This document shows, in pieces, positions 7,112-13,846 of a DNA stretch of 40,203 nt. The first letter of the stretch is position 1. The number at the start of each line of letters is the position of its first letter. Position numbers and translations under genes: made by a program. The DNA comes from a virus. A model generated the notes under the pieces. It saw only the letters and a program-made list of their open reading frames with translations, had not been told where the DNA came from and searched no databases. Location of the stretch: IMG/VR virus record IMGVR_UViG_3300033997_000311, positions 1 through 40,203 of that record; one strand, 5' to 3'.

Positions 7112-7481
7112 CTTTGTCCTGAGCCCGGTCGTCGCGGACGCTCTGATCTGCGAGCGGATCAACCAGCTCGCCGTCGAGATCACCGCCGCCGGCCGCGCCA
7201 TCTCCGCCCAGATGCACCTGCCTGGTGACACCGCTGAGACCTACCAGATCGGGGGCGTATCTCAGGCGCTGCAGGCCATCATCGGCGAGGCCCACCGTTC
7301 GGGCATGCCCGATGGCGCCATCTTCATCGCCCTGGTGACCGCGATCGCCCAGTTCGCCAACGCTCAGCAACTCGGTCCGGTTCATGCGGTCACCCAGGCG
7401 CTCGGCATCCAGGGCGCCAAGGCCGCCTACGGCGCCCGCAAGAGCCAAGCGGCGGGATTTCCGACCAGGGGCAACGCATGA
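7104..7481 (+). CDS. Small early-region protein of unknown function
   Basis: 125 residues. The GTG start at 7104 is fixed by one of the strongest Shine-Dalgarno sequences in the window, AAGGAGG at 7092-7098. The protein is helical, with alternating hydrophobic stretches (ICERINQLAVEITAAGRAIS; GAIFIALVTAIAQFANAQQL) that look like packed helices rather than membrane spans. It ends in a basic tail (KAAYGARKSQAAGFPTRG). No family recognised. The stop overlaps the next start. Confidence 0.75.
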   Translation: MDDFVLSPVVADALICERINQLAVEITAAGRAISAQMHLPGDTAETYQIGGVSQALQAIIGEAHRSGMPDGAIFIALVTAIAQFANAQQLGPVHAVTQALGIQGAKAAYGARKSQAAGFPTRGNA

Positions 7482-7738
7482 ACCGCGACTGGACCATCGC
7501 CGGCCTTGCGGCCGTATACGCCCTGTCGGCGGCCAGCATGAGCTTGGGCGAGATCGCCGAGGCGGTCGGCCGCAGCCGTGGCGAGGTCGACCTGGCGCTC
7601 TGGTACCTGGTCGGCCGCACGCCAGAGCAGGCTCTCGGACTGCTGGCCAAGGCACCCAAGCCCGCCAGTACCCCTGCTGCGCGTCCCCCGGCGAAGAACT
7701 CGCCGCTGGGCCGCTTCATCCAGGAGACGCTGCCGTGA
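7478..7738 (+). CDS. Small helix-turn-helix-like protein
   Basis: 86 residues. Residues about 19-46 (SASMSLGEIAEAVGRSRGEV, then DLALWYLVGR) read as a helix-turn-helix, followed by a flexible Ala/Pro-rich tail (PKPASTPAARPPAK). It could bind phage or host DNA. It is coupled by ATGA overlap to the gene before and GTGA overlap to the gene after. Confidence 0.7.
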   Translation: MNRDWTIAGLAAVYALSAASMSLGEIAEAVGRSRGEVDLALWYLVGRTPEQALGLLAKAPKPASTPAARPPAKNSPLGRFIQETLP

Positions 7739-7911
7739 TCGCCCTGCTGTCGCGCTTCGCGGCCTGGCTTTGGGGGCCGCAGCCGGTGCTTCACCGGTTC
7801 GACCCGGACGAGTGCCGCGAGCGTCAGCGCCAGGCCGCGATAGCCGCCGCCTTCTACCCGCAACCCGGGCCGCGCCTCGCGCGCGGTCCCCAGGATCGAG
7901 GTTTCGAATGA
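7735..7911 (+). CDS. Very small early-region protein
   Basis: 58 residues from a GTG start within a GTGA overlap with the previous stop; the same arrangement recurs throughout this cluster and supports the call. The N-terminus is hydrophobic (IALLSRFAAWLWGPQPVL) and could sit on a membrane. The rest is charged (DPDECRERQRQAAIAAAF). It ends in an ATGA overlap with the next gene. Function unknown. Confidence 0.55.
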   Translation: MIALLSRFAAWLWGPQPVLHRFDPDECRERQRQAAIAAAFYPQPGPRLARGPQDRGFE

Positions 7912-8492
7912 ACGCCGCCGTTCTAGGCGTCCCCGCCGCGCGATCGCGCCAGGAGGTCGTGGAGCTGATCGGCTTCATCGGCCAGGCCGGCCAGCAATTG
8001 GAGCGCATCGCCGACGATCTGGAGCACCAGGTCGTCCAGGCGAAGGCCAAGGCCGACGAGGCGGCGCAACCGATCAGGGCCGCGATCGCCGAGGCCCAGG
8101 AGAAGGTCCAAGCCTGGTTTCGGGTTCACCCGGAACAGGCCGCGACCATCCCCGGCGCCCACGTCTTCGCGGGCGATCCCATGGAGACGCAGCTGGCGGC
8201 CGTGGTCCTGGCTTCGGCCCGCCCGCTGACGGAGCGCCAGCGGATGATCCTGGAGCACCTGAAGGCAGGCTATGTCCTGCGCCGCCAGCACAAGCACCGC
8301 AGCTACAGCCTCCTGTCGCCCGAGCCTCCGCACATCGCCAAGGCGTTCGTCAGCTCCAACCAGGTCTTCGACCTGCAGGTCCGCTTTCTCGACGCCTTCG
8401 ACCCCGCCACCGGCAAGCGCCTCTTGGGCGAGACCGCCTACGGCGCGCGCAAGGTCGAGTTCCGCATCAAGCCCGACGTGGTGATCCCATGA
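7908..8492 (+). CDS. Coiled-coil protein, possibly Gam-like
   Basis: 194 residues. Residues about 15-70 form a long coiled coil (VELIGFIGQAGQQLERIADD, then LEHQVVQAKAKADEAAQPIR), followed by a mixed domain (ERQRMILEHLKAGYVLRRQH). The helical N-terminus and the position after B recall the host-nuclease inhibitor Gam of Mu-like phages, but the C-terminal half is not recognisably Gam. Gam binds DNA ends and protects them from RecBCD-type nucleases; that role here is only a possibility. A structure comparison with Mu Gam would decide. Confidence 0.75.
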   Translation: MNAAVLGVPAARSRQEVVELIGFIGQAGQQLERIADDLEHQVVQAKAKADEAAQPIRAAIAEAQEKVQAWFRVHPEQAATIPGAHVFAGDPMETQLAAVVLASARPLTERQRMILEHLKAGYVLRRQHKHRSYSLLSPEPPHIAKAFVSSNQVFDLQVRFLDAFDPATGKRLLGETAYGARKVEFRIKPDVVIP

Positions 8493-8725
8493 CCGCCGTG
8501 ACCAACGACCCCTCCTTCATCCTGATCAGCGCCGGCGCGCTGCTGGCCCATTACGCCTACGTGCTGTCGGACTTCGAGGTCGAGACGATCGCCGAGGTCT
8601 CGCGTCGGTGGCTCAAGACGCCCGACGTCGCGATCACCACCGACACTGAGTTCGCGGTTATCGAGGCCGCCGTCGCCGCCATGCGCGCCGAGGCGCGCCG
8701 GCCGATCGAGAAGGCGGCCGCGTGA
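8489..8725 (+). CDS. Small early-region protein of unknown function
   Basis: 78 residues, acidic, starting MTAVTNDPSFILISAGALLAH. The segment ILISAGALLAHYAYVLSDFE is hydrophobic but short and probably a buried helix. It overlaps both neighbours by 4 bp. No family recognised. Confidence 0.7.
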   Translation: MTAVTNDPSFILISAGALLAHYAYVLSDFEVETIAEVSRRWLKTPDVAITTDTEFAVIEAAVAAMRAEARRPIEKAAA

Positions 8726-9162
8726 TGTTCGTGCGCGACATCATCCGAGCCACGGCTCAGACCGGCGGCCTCACGGTTCCTGGGCTGCTCGCGGACGGCT
8801 CGCACGATGTCGCGCGCCTACGCTTTATCGGCATCCTGGCAAGCGTCCGGCTCACGACGCGCAGCTATCAGGGCCTGGCCCAAGACTGGCAGCGCCGCGA
8901 TCACACGACGATCCTACACGCCGTCCGCCGCGCCGAGGCCCTTATCGCGCAGGGCGACGTCATGGCTGGCGAGCGCCTGCGCGGGCTGCTCCATCTTCTG
9001 GATGTTCCTGCCCTTCCGGAGGTGCGGCCGGCTCAAGCGATCCCGACCGACCGCGTGGCGATGCTCCAAGTCCAGATCGGCGCGGCCGAGCAGCGGCTTG
9101 CCCACCTTCGCGCTGATCTCGCCGCCATCAACATCAACCCCTCGTCCGGAGCCGTTCAATGA
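8722..9162 (+). CDS. DnaA domain IV-only protein
   Basis: 146 residues. Residues about 30-75 match the DNA-binding domain IV of the initiator DnaA: ARLRFIGILASVRLTTRSYQ, then RRDHTTILHAVRRAEAL. RDHTTILHAVR at 59-69 corresponds to the DnaA signature GRDHTTVLHAVRK that reads DnaA boxes. There is no AAA+ domain: no Walker A or B is present and the protein is one third of DnaA length. It may bind DnaA boxes in host or phage DNA and so compete with or recruit host replication. The C-terminal part (AMLQVQIGAAEQRLAHLRAD) is a coiled coil suited to dimerisation. Starts at 8722 (GTG) or 8725 (ATG) are both possible. Confidence 0.85.
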   Translation: MMFVRDIIRATAQTGGLTVPGLLADGSHDVARLRFIGILASVRLTTRSYQGLAQDWQRRDHTTILHAVRRAEALIAQGDVMAGERLRGLLHLLDVPALPEVRPAQAIPTDRVAMLQVQIGAAEQRLAHLRADLAAININPSSGAVQ

Positions 9163-9482
9163 CGGTTCGAGCTGACTTCCAGGGCCGGTCTATCGACCTT
9201 GCCAAGATCCGCCGCCAGGCCCGCGTCTCGGACCACGCACTGCTGCGCTACATCGAGCGCGTGCTGCGACTGCCGGTCGAGAAGATCCGGGCCGAGATGC
9301 TGTCGGACAACGTGCTGATCGCGATGGTGCTCAAGGCGCCGTCCGTCCGCGCCGACGACCACCAGCTGGTCTTCTCCGACACCGATCCCTTCGTCATCAC
9401 CACCGTGCTCACGCCATCGATGCGGGTCCGTCGCCCACGCCGGCGCAAGGCGCGGTGGCAAGCGCTGCAGGAGCAACGCTGA
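9159..9482 (+). CDS. Small early-region protein of unknown function
   Basis: 107 residues. It contains VSDHALLRYIERVLRLPVEK followed by IRAEML, a motif seen in small phage proteins of unknown role. A beta-rich middle (NVLIAMVLKAPSVRADDHQL) precedes a strongly basic tail (RVRRPRRRKARWQ) that suggests nucleic acid contact. The stop shares one base with the next start. Confidence 0.75.
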   Translation: MTVRADFQGRSIDLAKIRRQARVSDHALLRYIERVLRLPVEKIRAEMLSDNVLIAMVLKAPSVRADDHQLVFSDTDPFVITTVLTPSMRVRRPRRRKARWQALQEQR

Positions 9483-9892
9483 TGGTCGCCTACAGCTTCA
9501 AACCGAGCTTCGTCCCCCTGATCGAAGCAGGCATCAAACAGCAAACGATCCGCTTGCCCCGGAAGCGCCATGCGCGCCCTGGTGAGGCGCTGCAGCTTTT
9601 CCAGGGCCCTCGCATGAAGCCGGTCCGGATCGGCGGGGCGATCTGTCTCTCGACGAGCCAGGTGCGCTTGGACTTCAAGGCCGACACCGTCCTGATCAAT
9701 GACTTCATCGAGATCCAAGGCGACGAGCAACTCAATGCCTTCGCCACGCGCGACGGCTTCGGGGACAGCCGCTCTGGGGTCGCGCCCCGGGAGTTCATGG
9801 GGCGCTGGTGGTCGATCACCCACCCCGATCAACCCGTCTTTGCGGGCGTGCTGGTCGATTGGGGTGACACGTTCGGAAAGGCAGGCCAGTGA
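9482..9892 (+). CDS. ASCH-domain protein
   Basis: 136 residues. The sequence YSFKPSFVPLIEAGIKQQTI followed by RLPRKRHARPGEALQLFQGP matches the ASCH (PUA-like) fold: the target-binding strand with K-x-x-T-I-R, then a P-G-x-x-L-x-L-F strand. ASCH proteins bind or process RNA or modified nucleosides; some are N4-acetylcytidine amidohydrolases or ribonucleases. In phages their targets are mostly unknown. The ATG overlaps the previous stop by one base; the upstream in-frame extension lies inside the previous gene and is rejected. Confidence 0.75.
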   Translation: MVAYSFKPSFVPLIEAGIKQQTIRLPRKRHARPGEALQLFQGPRMKPVRIGGAICLSTSQVRLDFKADTVLINDFIEIQGDEQLNAFATRDGFGDSRSGVAPREFMGRWWSITHPDQPVFAGVLVDWGDTFGKAGQ

Positions 9893-10182
9893 AGGCCCGC
9901 CGCAAGAAATCCGCGCCCGCTCGCCGCATTACGGGTCACACGCCCTGGGACGCCGAGTTGGCCGATCTCTTCCTGGCGCCCGACGACTGGACGCCCCCGG
10001 CCCAGATCAAGGTGGTCCATGGCAAGGCTGGCGGCACCTTCAGCGCGGTGTTCACCGACACGAGGGGCGGTCGCGCGGAGGCCTACGCCCGCGTTCGGTT
10101 CCTGAAGTCCGGCGGCGCGCGCATCGTTGAGCAAGGCCTTCGCCAGTCCTTCCGCTTCCATCCGAAGGACAGCGCGAAATGA
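9889..10182 (+). CDS. Small basic protein of unknown function
   Basis: 97 residues from a GTG start in a GTGA overlap. A very basic N-terminus (KARRKKSAPARRITGH) leads into a small beta-rich domain (GGTFSAVFTDTRGGRAEAYA, then RVRFLKSGGARIV). The charge suggests nucleic acid or acidic-partner binding. No family recognised. Confidence 0.7.
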   Translation: MKARRKKSAPARRITGHTPWDAELADLFLAPDDWTPPAQIKVVHGKAGGTFSAVFTDTRGGRAEAYARVRFLKSGGARIVEQGLRQSFRFHPKDSAK

Positions 10183-10487
10183 CCGCGCTTGTCGTCGAGA
10201 AGAGCCGCCAGGTCGGCCTTACCTTCGCCGAGCGCCTGGAACGCGCCGTCCAGCTCCTGGACGAAGAGAGCCACGGCATGGGCCAGCACCTGCTGGTGGC
10301 CTACGCCACGGCCCGGATCCTGGGCGAGGATCCCCGCGAAGCGATCCTGCGGGCGCACTGGGGCAAGAACGTCCGCGAGCCGGCGGCCGGCTGGAACCTG
10401 CCCGTCCTGGAACGGTTCGGCGACGAGTGGGTCGCGCGCCTGGACGTCGCCGTCGCGCGGATCCGCGAGAAGGCGGCGCGCCCATGA
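10179..10487 (+). CDS. Small early-region protein of unknown function
   Basis: 102 residues, helical (FAERLERAVQLLDEESHGMG; LLVAYATARILGEDPREAIL), with a tryptophan-containing segment RAHWGKNVREPAAGWNLP. Joined to both neighbours by 4-bp overlaps. No family recognised. Confidence 0.72.
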   Translation: MTALVVEKSRQVGLTFAERLERAVQLLDEESHGMGQHLLVAYATARILGEDPREAILRAHWGKNVREPAAGWNLPVLERFGDEWVARLDVAVARIREKAARP

Positions 10488-10756
10488 CCGAAGCTCGCAC
10501 CCCCTGCGCCGTTCCGTTCTGCCACCGCTCAAAGCGCGGGCGTTGGGCTTGGTGGTTGTGCCCGACCCACTACAAGGGCGTGTCCTTGGCGGCCCGCGCC
10601 CGGCACCGCAAGGCCAAAGCTCTGTGCAAGCGCAGAGGCTGGATCGGAACCACAAAGACGACCTGGTGGCCGACGACCGACCGGGCGCGCCGCCTGATGG
10701 ATGTTGCCGGTCGGGCTGTGATCCGGGCCGCCTGCAAAGCGGCGACCGGCCTATGA
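10484..10756 (+). CDS. Small Cys/His (zinc-binding-like) protein
   Basis: 90 residues. C8, C13, C26 and H29 form a plausible zinc site around a tryptophan-rich stretch (RWAWWLCPTHYKG), followed by a basic region (ARARHRKAKALCKRRGW). The charge suggests nucleic acid binding. It directly precedes gemA, with a 4-bp ATGA overlap. Confidence 0.7.
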   Translation: MTEARTPCAVPFCHRSKRGRWAWWLCPTHYKGVSLAARARHRKAKALCKRRGWIGTTKTTWWPTTDRARRLMDVAGRAVIRAACKAATGL

Positions 10757-11394
10757 CCGCCGCCCGCGCCTTCAAGGCCGATGGCGGCCGCCGCGCCCTG
10801 CTGGCCAAGGTCCACCTGGCCAAGAAGGACTTGCGCCTGGACGACGACACCTATCGCGACATCCTGGAGCGAGAGACCGGCCGCCGCAGCTCGGCGGACT
10901 GCACGGTCAAGGAGCTGGAGCACCTGGTCGCCCACTTCCGCGCCCAGGGCTTCGTCCCCAAGGCCATCACCGGTGGCCGGCCGCAATCCGCGGTTCAACG
11001 CGGCCCGCGCCGCGCCGACCACCCGGTGGCCAAGAAGGCCCGCGCGCTGTGGATCTCTCTCCACCAGCTGGGCGTGGTCGAGAACGCCTCGGAACAGGCC
11101 CTGGAAGCCTTCGCGAAACGCCAGCTGGGCGTGGAGCGCATGCAGTGGATGGACCAAGGGCTGGGTTTCAAGCTGGTCGAGGCCCTGAAGGCCATGGCCG
11201 AGCGCGAGGGCTGGAGCCAGGACCTGGCCGGCATCGAGAAGAAACTGCACGTCCGGATCCTGAAGGTGCGCCTGGCCTGGGCCCAGGCCAAGCGGCTGGG
11301 CGAGCGCTTCAGCGCCGCCGGCCTCACCGACCGCGACCTGGACACGGCGATCGTCCGCTACGCCGAACGCATCTGGGAGGCGCGCCGTGGCTGA
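10753..11394 (+). CDS. gemA: GemA family regulatory protein (DUF1018)
   Basis: 213 residues. The start (RALLAKVHLAKKDLRLDDDT, then YRDILERETGR) and the segments VAKKARALWISLHQLGVVEN and GWSQDLAGIEKKLHVRI are typical of Mu GemA/Gp16 proteins. In Mu, GemA alters host gene expression and DNA supercoiling and is a semi-essential early function. The ATG at 10753 sits in an ATGA overlap. It precedes the late activator, as in other Mu-like genomes. Confidence 0.88.
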   Translation: MTAARAFKADGGRRALLAKVHLAKKDLRLDDDTYRDILERETGRRSSADCTVKELEHLVAHFRAQGFVPKAITGGRPQSAVQRGPRRADHPVAKKARALWISLHQLGVVENASEQALEAFAKRQLGVERMQWMDQGLGFKLVEALKAMAEREGWSQDLAGIEKKLHVRILKVRLAWAQAKRLGERFSAAGLTDRDLDTAIVRYAERIWEARRG

Positions 11395-11602
11395 AGACCT
11401 CTTCACCCGAGATGAGGAGCTGGAGGCCGAGCGCGCCCTGGCCTCGGCCGAGGAAGCGCGGCGCCTGGCCCGTTACAAGGCCGTGGTCGCTCCGGCCGGC
11501 CAGGTTCGTCGCCGCCAGGAGCGCCTGACGGCCGCCACCCACGCGGCGTTGATCGCCGAGGTCGAGCTCCTGCGGATCCGCAAGGAGAGGGCCAAGCATT
11601 GA
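11387..11602 (+). CDS. Small coiled-coil protein between gemA and mor
   Basis: 71 residues from a GTG start; almost entirely charged helix (DEELEAERALASAEEARRLA, then AALIAEVELLRIRKERAKH). It overlaps gemA by 8 bp and the mor-like gene by 4 bp. Function unknown; it could associate with either neighbour. Confidence 0.65.
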   Translation: MAEDLFTRDEELEAERALASAEEARRLARYKAVVAPAGQVRRRQERLTAATHAALIAEVELLRIRKERAKH

Positions 11603-11985
11603 GCCGTCTTCCCGGCATCCTAGGCGAGATCGCCGACGTCGCGGGCCTGGACGCGGCGCTGAAGCTGGCGCGCGCGCGGGGCGGCACGGCCATGAAGATT
11701 TCGGGCAAGCCAGGCGGCGCTCTGGCCCAGATCGTTGGTGACGAGGCCGCTTGGAAGATCGCCGACTTGCTGGGCTCGATCGAGTACACGATCCCGATGG
11801 CGAACCTTCGCGGCCAGAAGGCCAGGCGGGCGAAGGCGCGCCTCCTGCTGCAGCAGGGCGTTCCGTCGTCCAAGGTCGCCCTAGCGGTGGATGTTCACCT
11901 TCGGACAATCGAGCGCCTGAGACGACGGGAACGCGAGGATCCAGAGCCTCTACTTCCGCTCTTCCAGAGCCCTGAAACGCAATAG
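11599..11985 (+). CDS. mor: Mor-family late transcription activator
   Basis: 128 residues, equal to Mu Mor (129). The N-terminal dimerisation region has GLDAALKLARARGGTAMKIS, the family pattern of a helix followed by GGT and a beta-strand, then QIVGDEAAWKIADLLGSIEY. The C-terminal helix-turn-helix is AKARLLLQQGVPSSKVALAV and HLRTIERLRRR. Mor/C proteins recruit RNA polymerase to middle or late phage promoters. The TTG start at 11599 overlaps the previous stop. It is the last gene of the early operon and is followed at once by a strong terminator, so its product probably turns on the operon beginning near 12089 and possibly the one at 19563. Confidence 0.85.
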   Translation: MSRLPGILGEIADVAGLDAALKLARARGGTAMKISGKPGGALAQIVGDEAAWKIADLLGSIEYTIPMANLRGQKARRAKARLLLQQGVPSSKVALAVDVHLRTIERLRRREREDPEPLLPLFQSPETQ

Positions 11986-12010
11986 CCCCCGACATCTGTC
12001 GGGGGCTATT
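11981..12010 (+). terminator. Terminator of the early operon
   Basis: A perfect 14-bp inverted repeat: AATAGCCCCCGACA (11981-11994) and TGTCGGGGGCTATT (11997-12010). It overlaps the mor stop and is followed by TGCTGTCTGG. The A-rich 5' arm and T-containing 3' arm allow bidirectional function. Its core CCCGACATCTGTCGGG recurs at 19465-19480. Confidence 0.85.
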
Positions 12011-12046
12011 TGCTGTCTGGCTCCAGCGACATTGGCCCGAACAGAG

Positions 12047-12070
12047 GCCGGTCCGCAAGACCGGCATTTT
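12047..12070 (+). promoter_or_regulatory. Hairpin in the leader of the lysis operon
   Basis: GCCGGTC (12047-12053) and GACCGGC (12059-12065) form a perfect 7-bp stem with loop CGCAA, followed by ATTTTCC. It lies 23 bp before the lysozyme start. It may be a second, weaker terminator or a leader structure. The late promoter should lie in 12011-12046 or overlap this element, but no -10/-35 pair is convincing. Confidence 0.5.
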
Positions 12071-12088
12071 CCGGGGCCTCGCTAGACC

Positions 12089-12721
12089 ATGAACGCCGCT
12101 GATCCTGCTTCCGTTGCCCGTCCCGAAGGCTGGACGGCCGATCACGAGCAGCGCTGGGCCGCGATCTATGCCCGCCTGCTGAAGACCGAGGGCGGCTACG
12201 TCAACAACCCGAAGGACCCCGGCGGCGCGACCAAGTACGGGATCAGCCTGCGCTTCCTGGTCATCAAGGGCTTGATCGACGGCAACCGGGACGGCTTCGC
12301 AGATTTCGACCTCAACCGTGATGGCCGGATCGACGCTCTGGACATCAAGCTGCTCACCCCGGCGAACGCCGAGGCGCTCTACCTCAAGCTCTTCTACATC
12401 GAGACCGGGTTCTGGAGCCTGCCGCGTCCGCTCGACGCGGCGATGTTCGACTTCGGCGTGAACGCCGGCACCGCCACGGCCGTGCGGCTCATGCAGAAGG
12501 CCATCAACACGCTGATCAACGAGCCGCTGAAGGCGGACGGCCTGCTCGGCCCGAATACGCGCCGCGCCATCGTACTGGCGACGAAGGCCGGCCCCCTGCT
12601 GACCAGGTTCCGCGAACAAGTCACCGCCCACTACCGCTACCTGGTCGCCAACAATGGTGAGCTGCAGCAGTTCCTGGGCGGCTGGCTGAACCGGGTCAAG
12701 GAGCTGGGCCGTGTCGGCTAA
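12089..12721 (+). CDS. Endolysin: GH108 N-acetylmuramidase with EF-hand loop
   Basis: 210 residues. The catalytic motif EGGYVNNPKDPGGATKYGIS (34-53) with Glu34 identifies glycoside hydrolase family 108, which cuts peptidoglycan glycan strands. The C-terminal part (KADGLLGPNTRRAI) resembles the associated peptidoglycan-binding region. Between them, residues 74-85 DLNRDGRIDALD form a canonical calcium-binding EF-hand loop, preceded by a degenerate loop at 64-75 (DGNRDGFADFD). No signal peptide is seen, so release through the holin-like protein encoded next is expected. First gene after the early terminator. Confidence 0.9.
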   Translation: MNAADPASVARPEGWTADHEQRWAAIYARLLKTEGGYVNNPKDPGGATKYGISLRFLVIKGLIDGNRDGFADFDLNRDGRIDALDIKLLTPANAEALYLKLFYIETGFWSLPRPLDAAMFDFGVNAGTATAVRLMQKAINTLINEPLKADGLLGPNTRRAIVLATKAGPLLTRFREQVTAHYRYLVANNGELQQFLGGWLNRVKELGRVG

Positions 12722-12977
12722 GCCTGTCGAGATCCCGGAAGTCCGATGGACCTGGCGCCGGGTCTTCTCGTTCGCGGCGCTGTTCCTGGTCGCCGAGCTA
12801 ATGCGTCAGGCCATCGGCCGGATCGACGACCCGACCTCCCTTCGAACCATCGCCCTGTCGCTGAACCACACGATCTGGGTGGTCCTGTTCTTCTACCTCT
12901 GCGGCCCAACGGTCACCGACCTGGCCCGCATCATCGCCGCCGTTCGTGGCGGCGCCCAGCCGGAGAAAACCCCATGA
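12711..12977 (+). CDS. Holin-like membrane protein
   Basis: 88 residues. Two hydrophobic helices at about 18-36 (VFSFAALFLVAELMRQAIG) and 52-68 (HTIWVVLFFYLCGPTVT), with short charged ends. The size and location between endolysin and lipoprotein fit a class II holin. The GTG start lies within the last codons of the endolysin gene (11-bp overlap). A spanin component is an alternative. Confidence 0.65.
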   Translation: MSAKPVEIPEVRWTWRRVFSFAALFLVAELMRQAIGRIDDPTSLRTIALSLNHTIWVVLFFYLCGPTVTDLARIIAAVRGGAQPEKTP

Positions 12978-13240
12978 AGGCCCTTGCCTTCCTTGCCCTG
13001 GCCATTGCGGCCTCGGGTCTCACCGCCTGCGGCAGCATCGCCAAGAACGCCCCGCCGATCATTGACGCGATCGACAAGGCCTACGAGCGCTGCGAACGCG
13101 ACGTCACATACCAGCTGCAGGCGGGCGCGATGAACCCCGGCTCGGGCCTGATGGTGACGGGCAAGTACCACTGCCTGCCCAAGGTCACCGCGCCGGATCC
13201 CGCGCCGGCGCCGGCCGCCACCCCAACCTCGGGTGGGTGA
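12974..13240 (+). CDS. Small lipoprotein, possible lysis accessory protein
   Basis: 88 residues. The N-terminus MKALAFLALAIAASGLTAC is a lipoprotein signal peptide with lipobox LTAC and lipidated Cys19. The mature part has a short helix and a Pro/Ala-rich tail (APDPAPAPAATPT). An outer-membrane spanin (Rz1-like) role is possible from position and proline content, but no inner-membrane spanin partner is evident. ATGA overlap with the holin-like gene. Confidence 0.75.
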   Translation: MKALAFLALAIAASGLTACGSIAKNAPPIIDAIDKAYERCERDVTYQLQAGAMNPGSGLMVTGKYHCLPKVTAPDPAPAPAATPTSGG

Positions 13241-13473
13241 GGCAGGTGACGGACTTCGCCGACGAGGCCCAGGAGATCGAGACCGCCGAGCGCGAGAGCG
13301 CTGTGGCCGAGATCCGCCGCAAGGCCACGCCGGCGGTCCGTGTCTTCTCGGAGTGCCTGGCCTGCGGCGATCCGATCGAGACGGACCGCCTAAAGGCCAA
13401 CCCCAGCGCCCGCCGCTGTCTCATGTGTCAGGAGGCGTTCGAGCGCCTCCAGCTTCTACGTTCGAAAGGCTGA
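13237..13473 (+). CDS. DksA/TraR-type C4 zinc-finger protein
   Basis: 78 residues. An acidic N-terminal helix (DEAQEIETAERESAVAEIRR) is followed by C40-x2-C43 and C61-x2-C64, the CxxC-N17-CxxC zinc finger of small TraR/DksA-like phage proteins. Family members bind in the secondary channel of RNA polymerase and alter promoter choice without ppGpp. The GTG start overlaps the lipoprotein stop. It may tune host transcription during late growth. Confidence 0.85.
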   Translation: MRQVTDFADEAQEIETAERESAVAEIRRKATPAVRVFSECLACGDPIETDRLKANPSARRCLMCQEAFERLQLLRSKG

Positions 13474-13477
13474 CTGC

Positions 13478-13846
13478 GTGTCGTCGCTCATGAAGTACTG
13501 GCCGATCGCGGCGCTCATTATCCAGCTGGTCACGGCCTGGTTCTGCTGGTCGCTTCGCCAGCTGGCGACCGCCGAGGTCAAGAAGCTGGTGGACGCGGCC
13601 GTCGCCTCGCTCACCAGGGCCGACGAAGACGCCGAAGCGGCGCTCGACGATCACGAGACCCGGATCACGGTGCTGACCAAGGACGTTGAGGCGATCCGCC
13701 ACGACATCGCCCAGCTGCCGACCAAGGCCGACCATGCGCGACTTGAGGGCGAGGTGAAATCGGTTGGAACGCAGGTCCAACGCACCGCCGCCGGCGTGGA
13801 CCGGATCGAGAGCTATTTCCTGGCCAAGGGCGTGGAGCGCGGATGA
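13478..13846 (+). CDS. DUF2730 family phage membrane-anchored protein
   Basis: 122 residues: one N-terminal transmembrane helix (about 7-25, YWPIAALIIQLVTAWFCWSL) followed by a long coiled coil (HETRITVLTKDVEAIRHDIA; LEGEVKSVGTQVQRTAAGVD). This architecture and its position before the terminase genes match DUF2730 proteins of Mu-like phages, whose function is unknown. A GTG start 5 bp after the zinc-finger gene. Confidence 0.8.
   Translation: MSSLMKYWPIAALIIQLVTAWFCWSLRQLATAEVKKLVDAAVASLTRADEDAEAALDDHETRITVLTKDVEAIRHDIAQLPTKADHARLEGEVKSVGTQVQRTAAGVDRIESYFLAKGVERG

Noticed and set aside
12974-13240. Confident o-spanin call for the lipoprotein
   Set aside because: A lipobox and Pro-rich tail are present, but there is no embedded or adjacent i-spanin with a single transmembrane helix and periplasmic coiled coil next to it.
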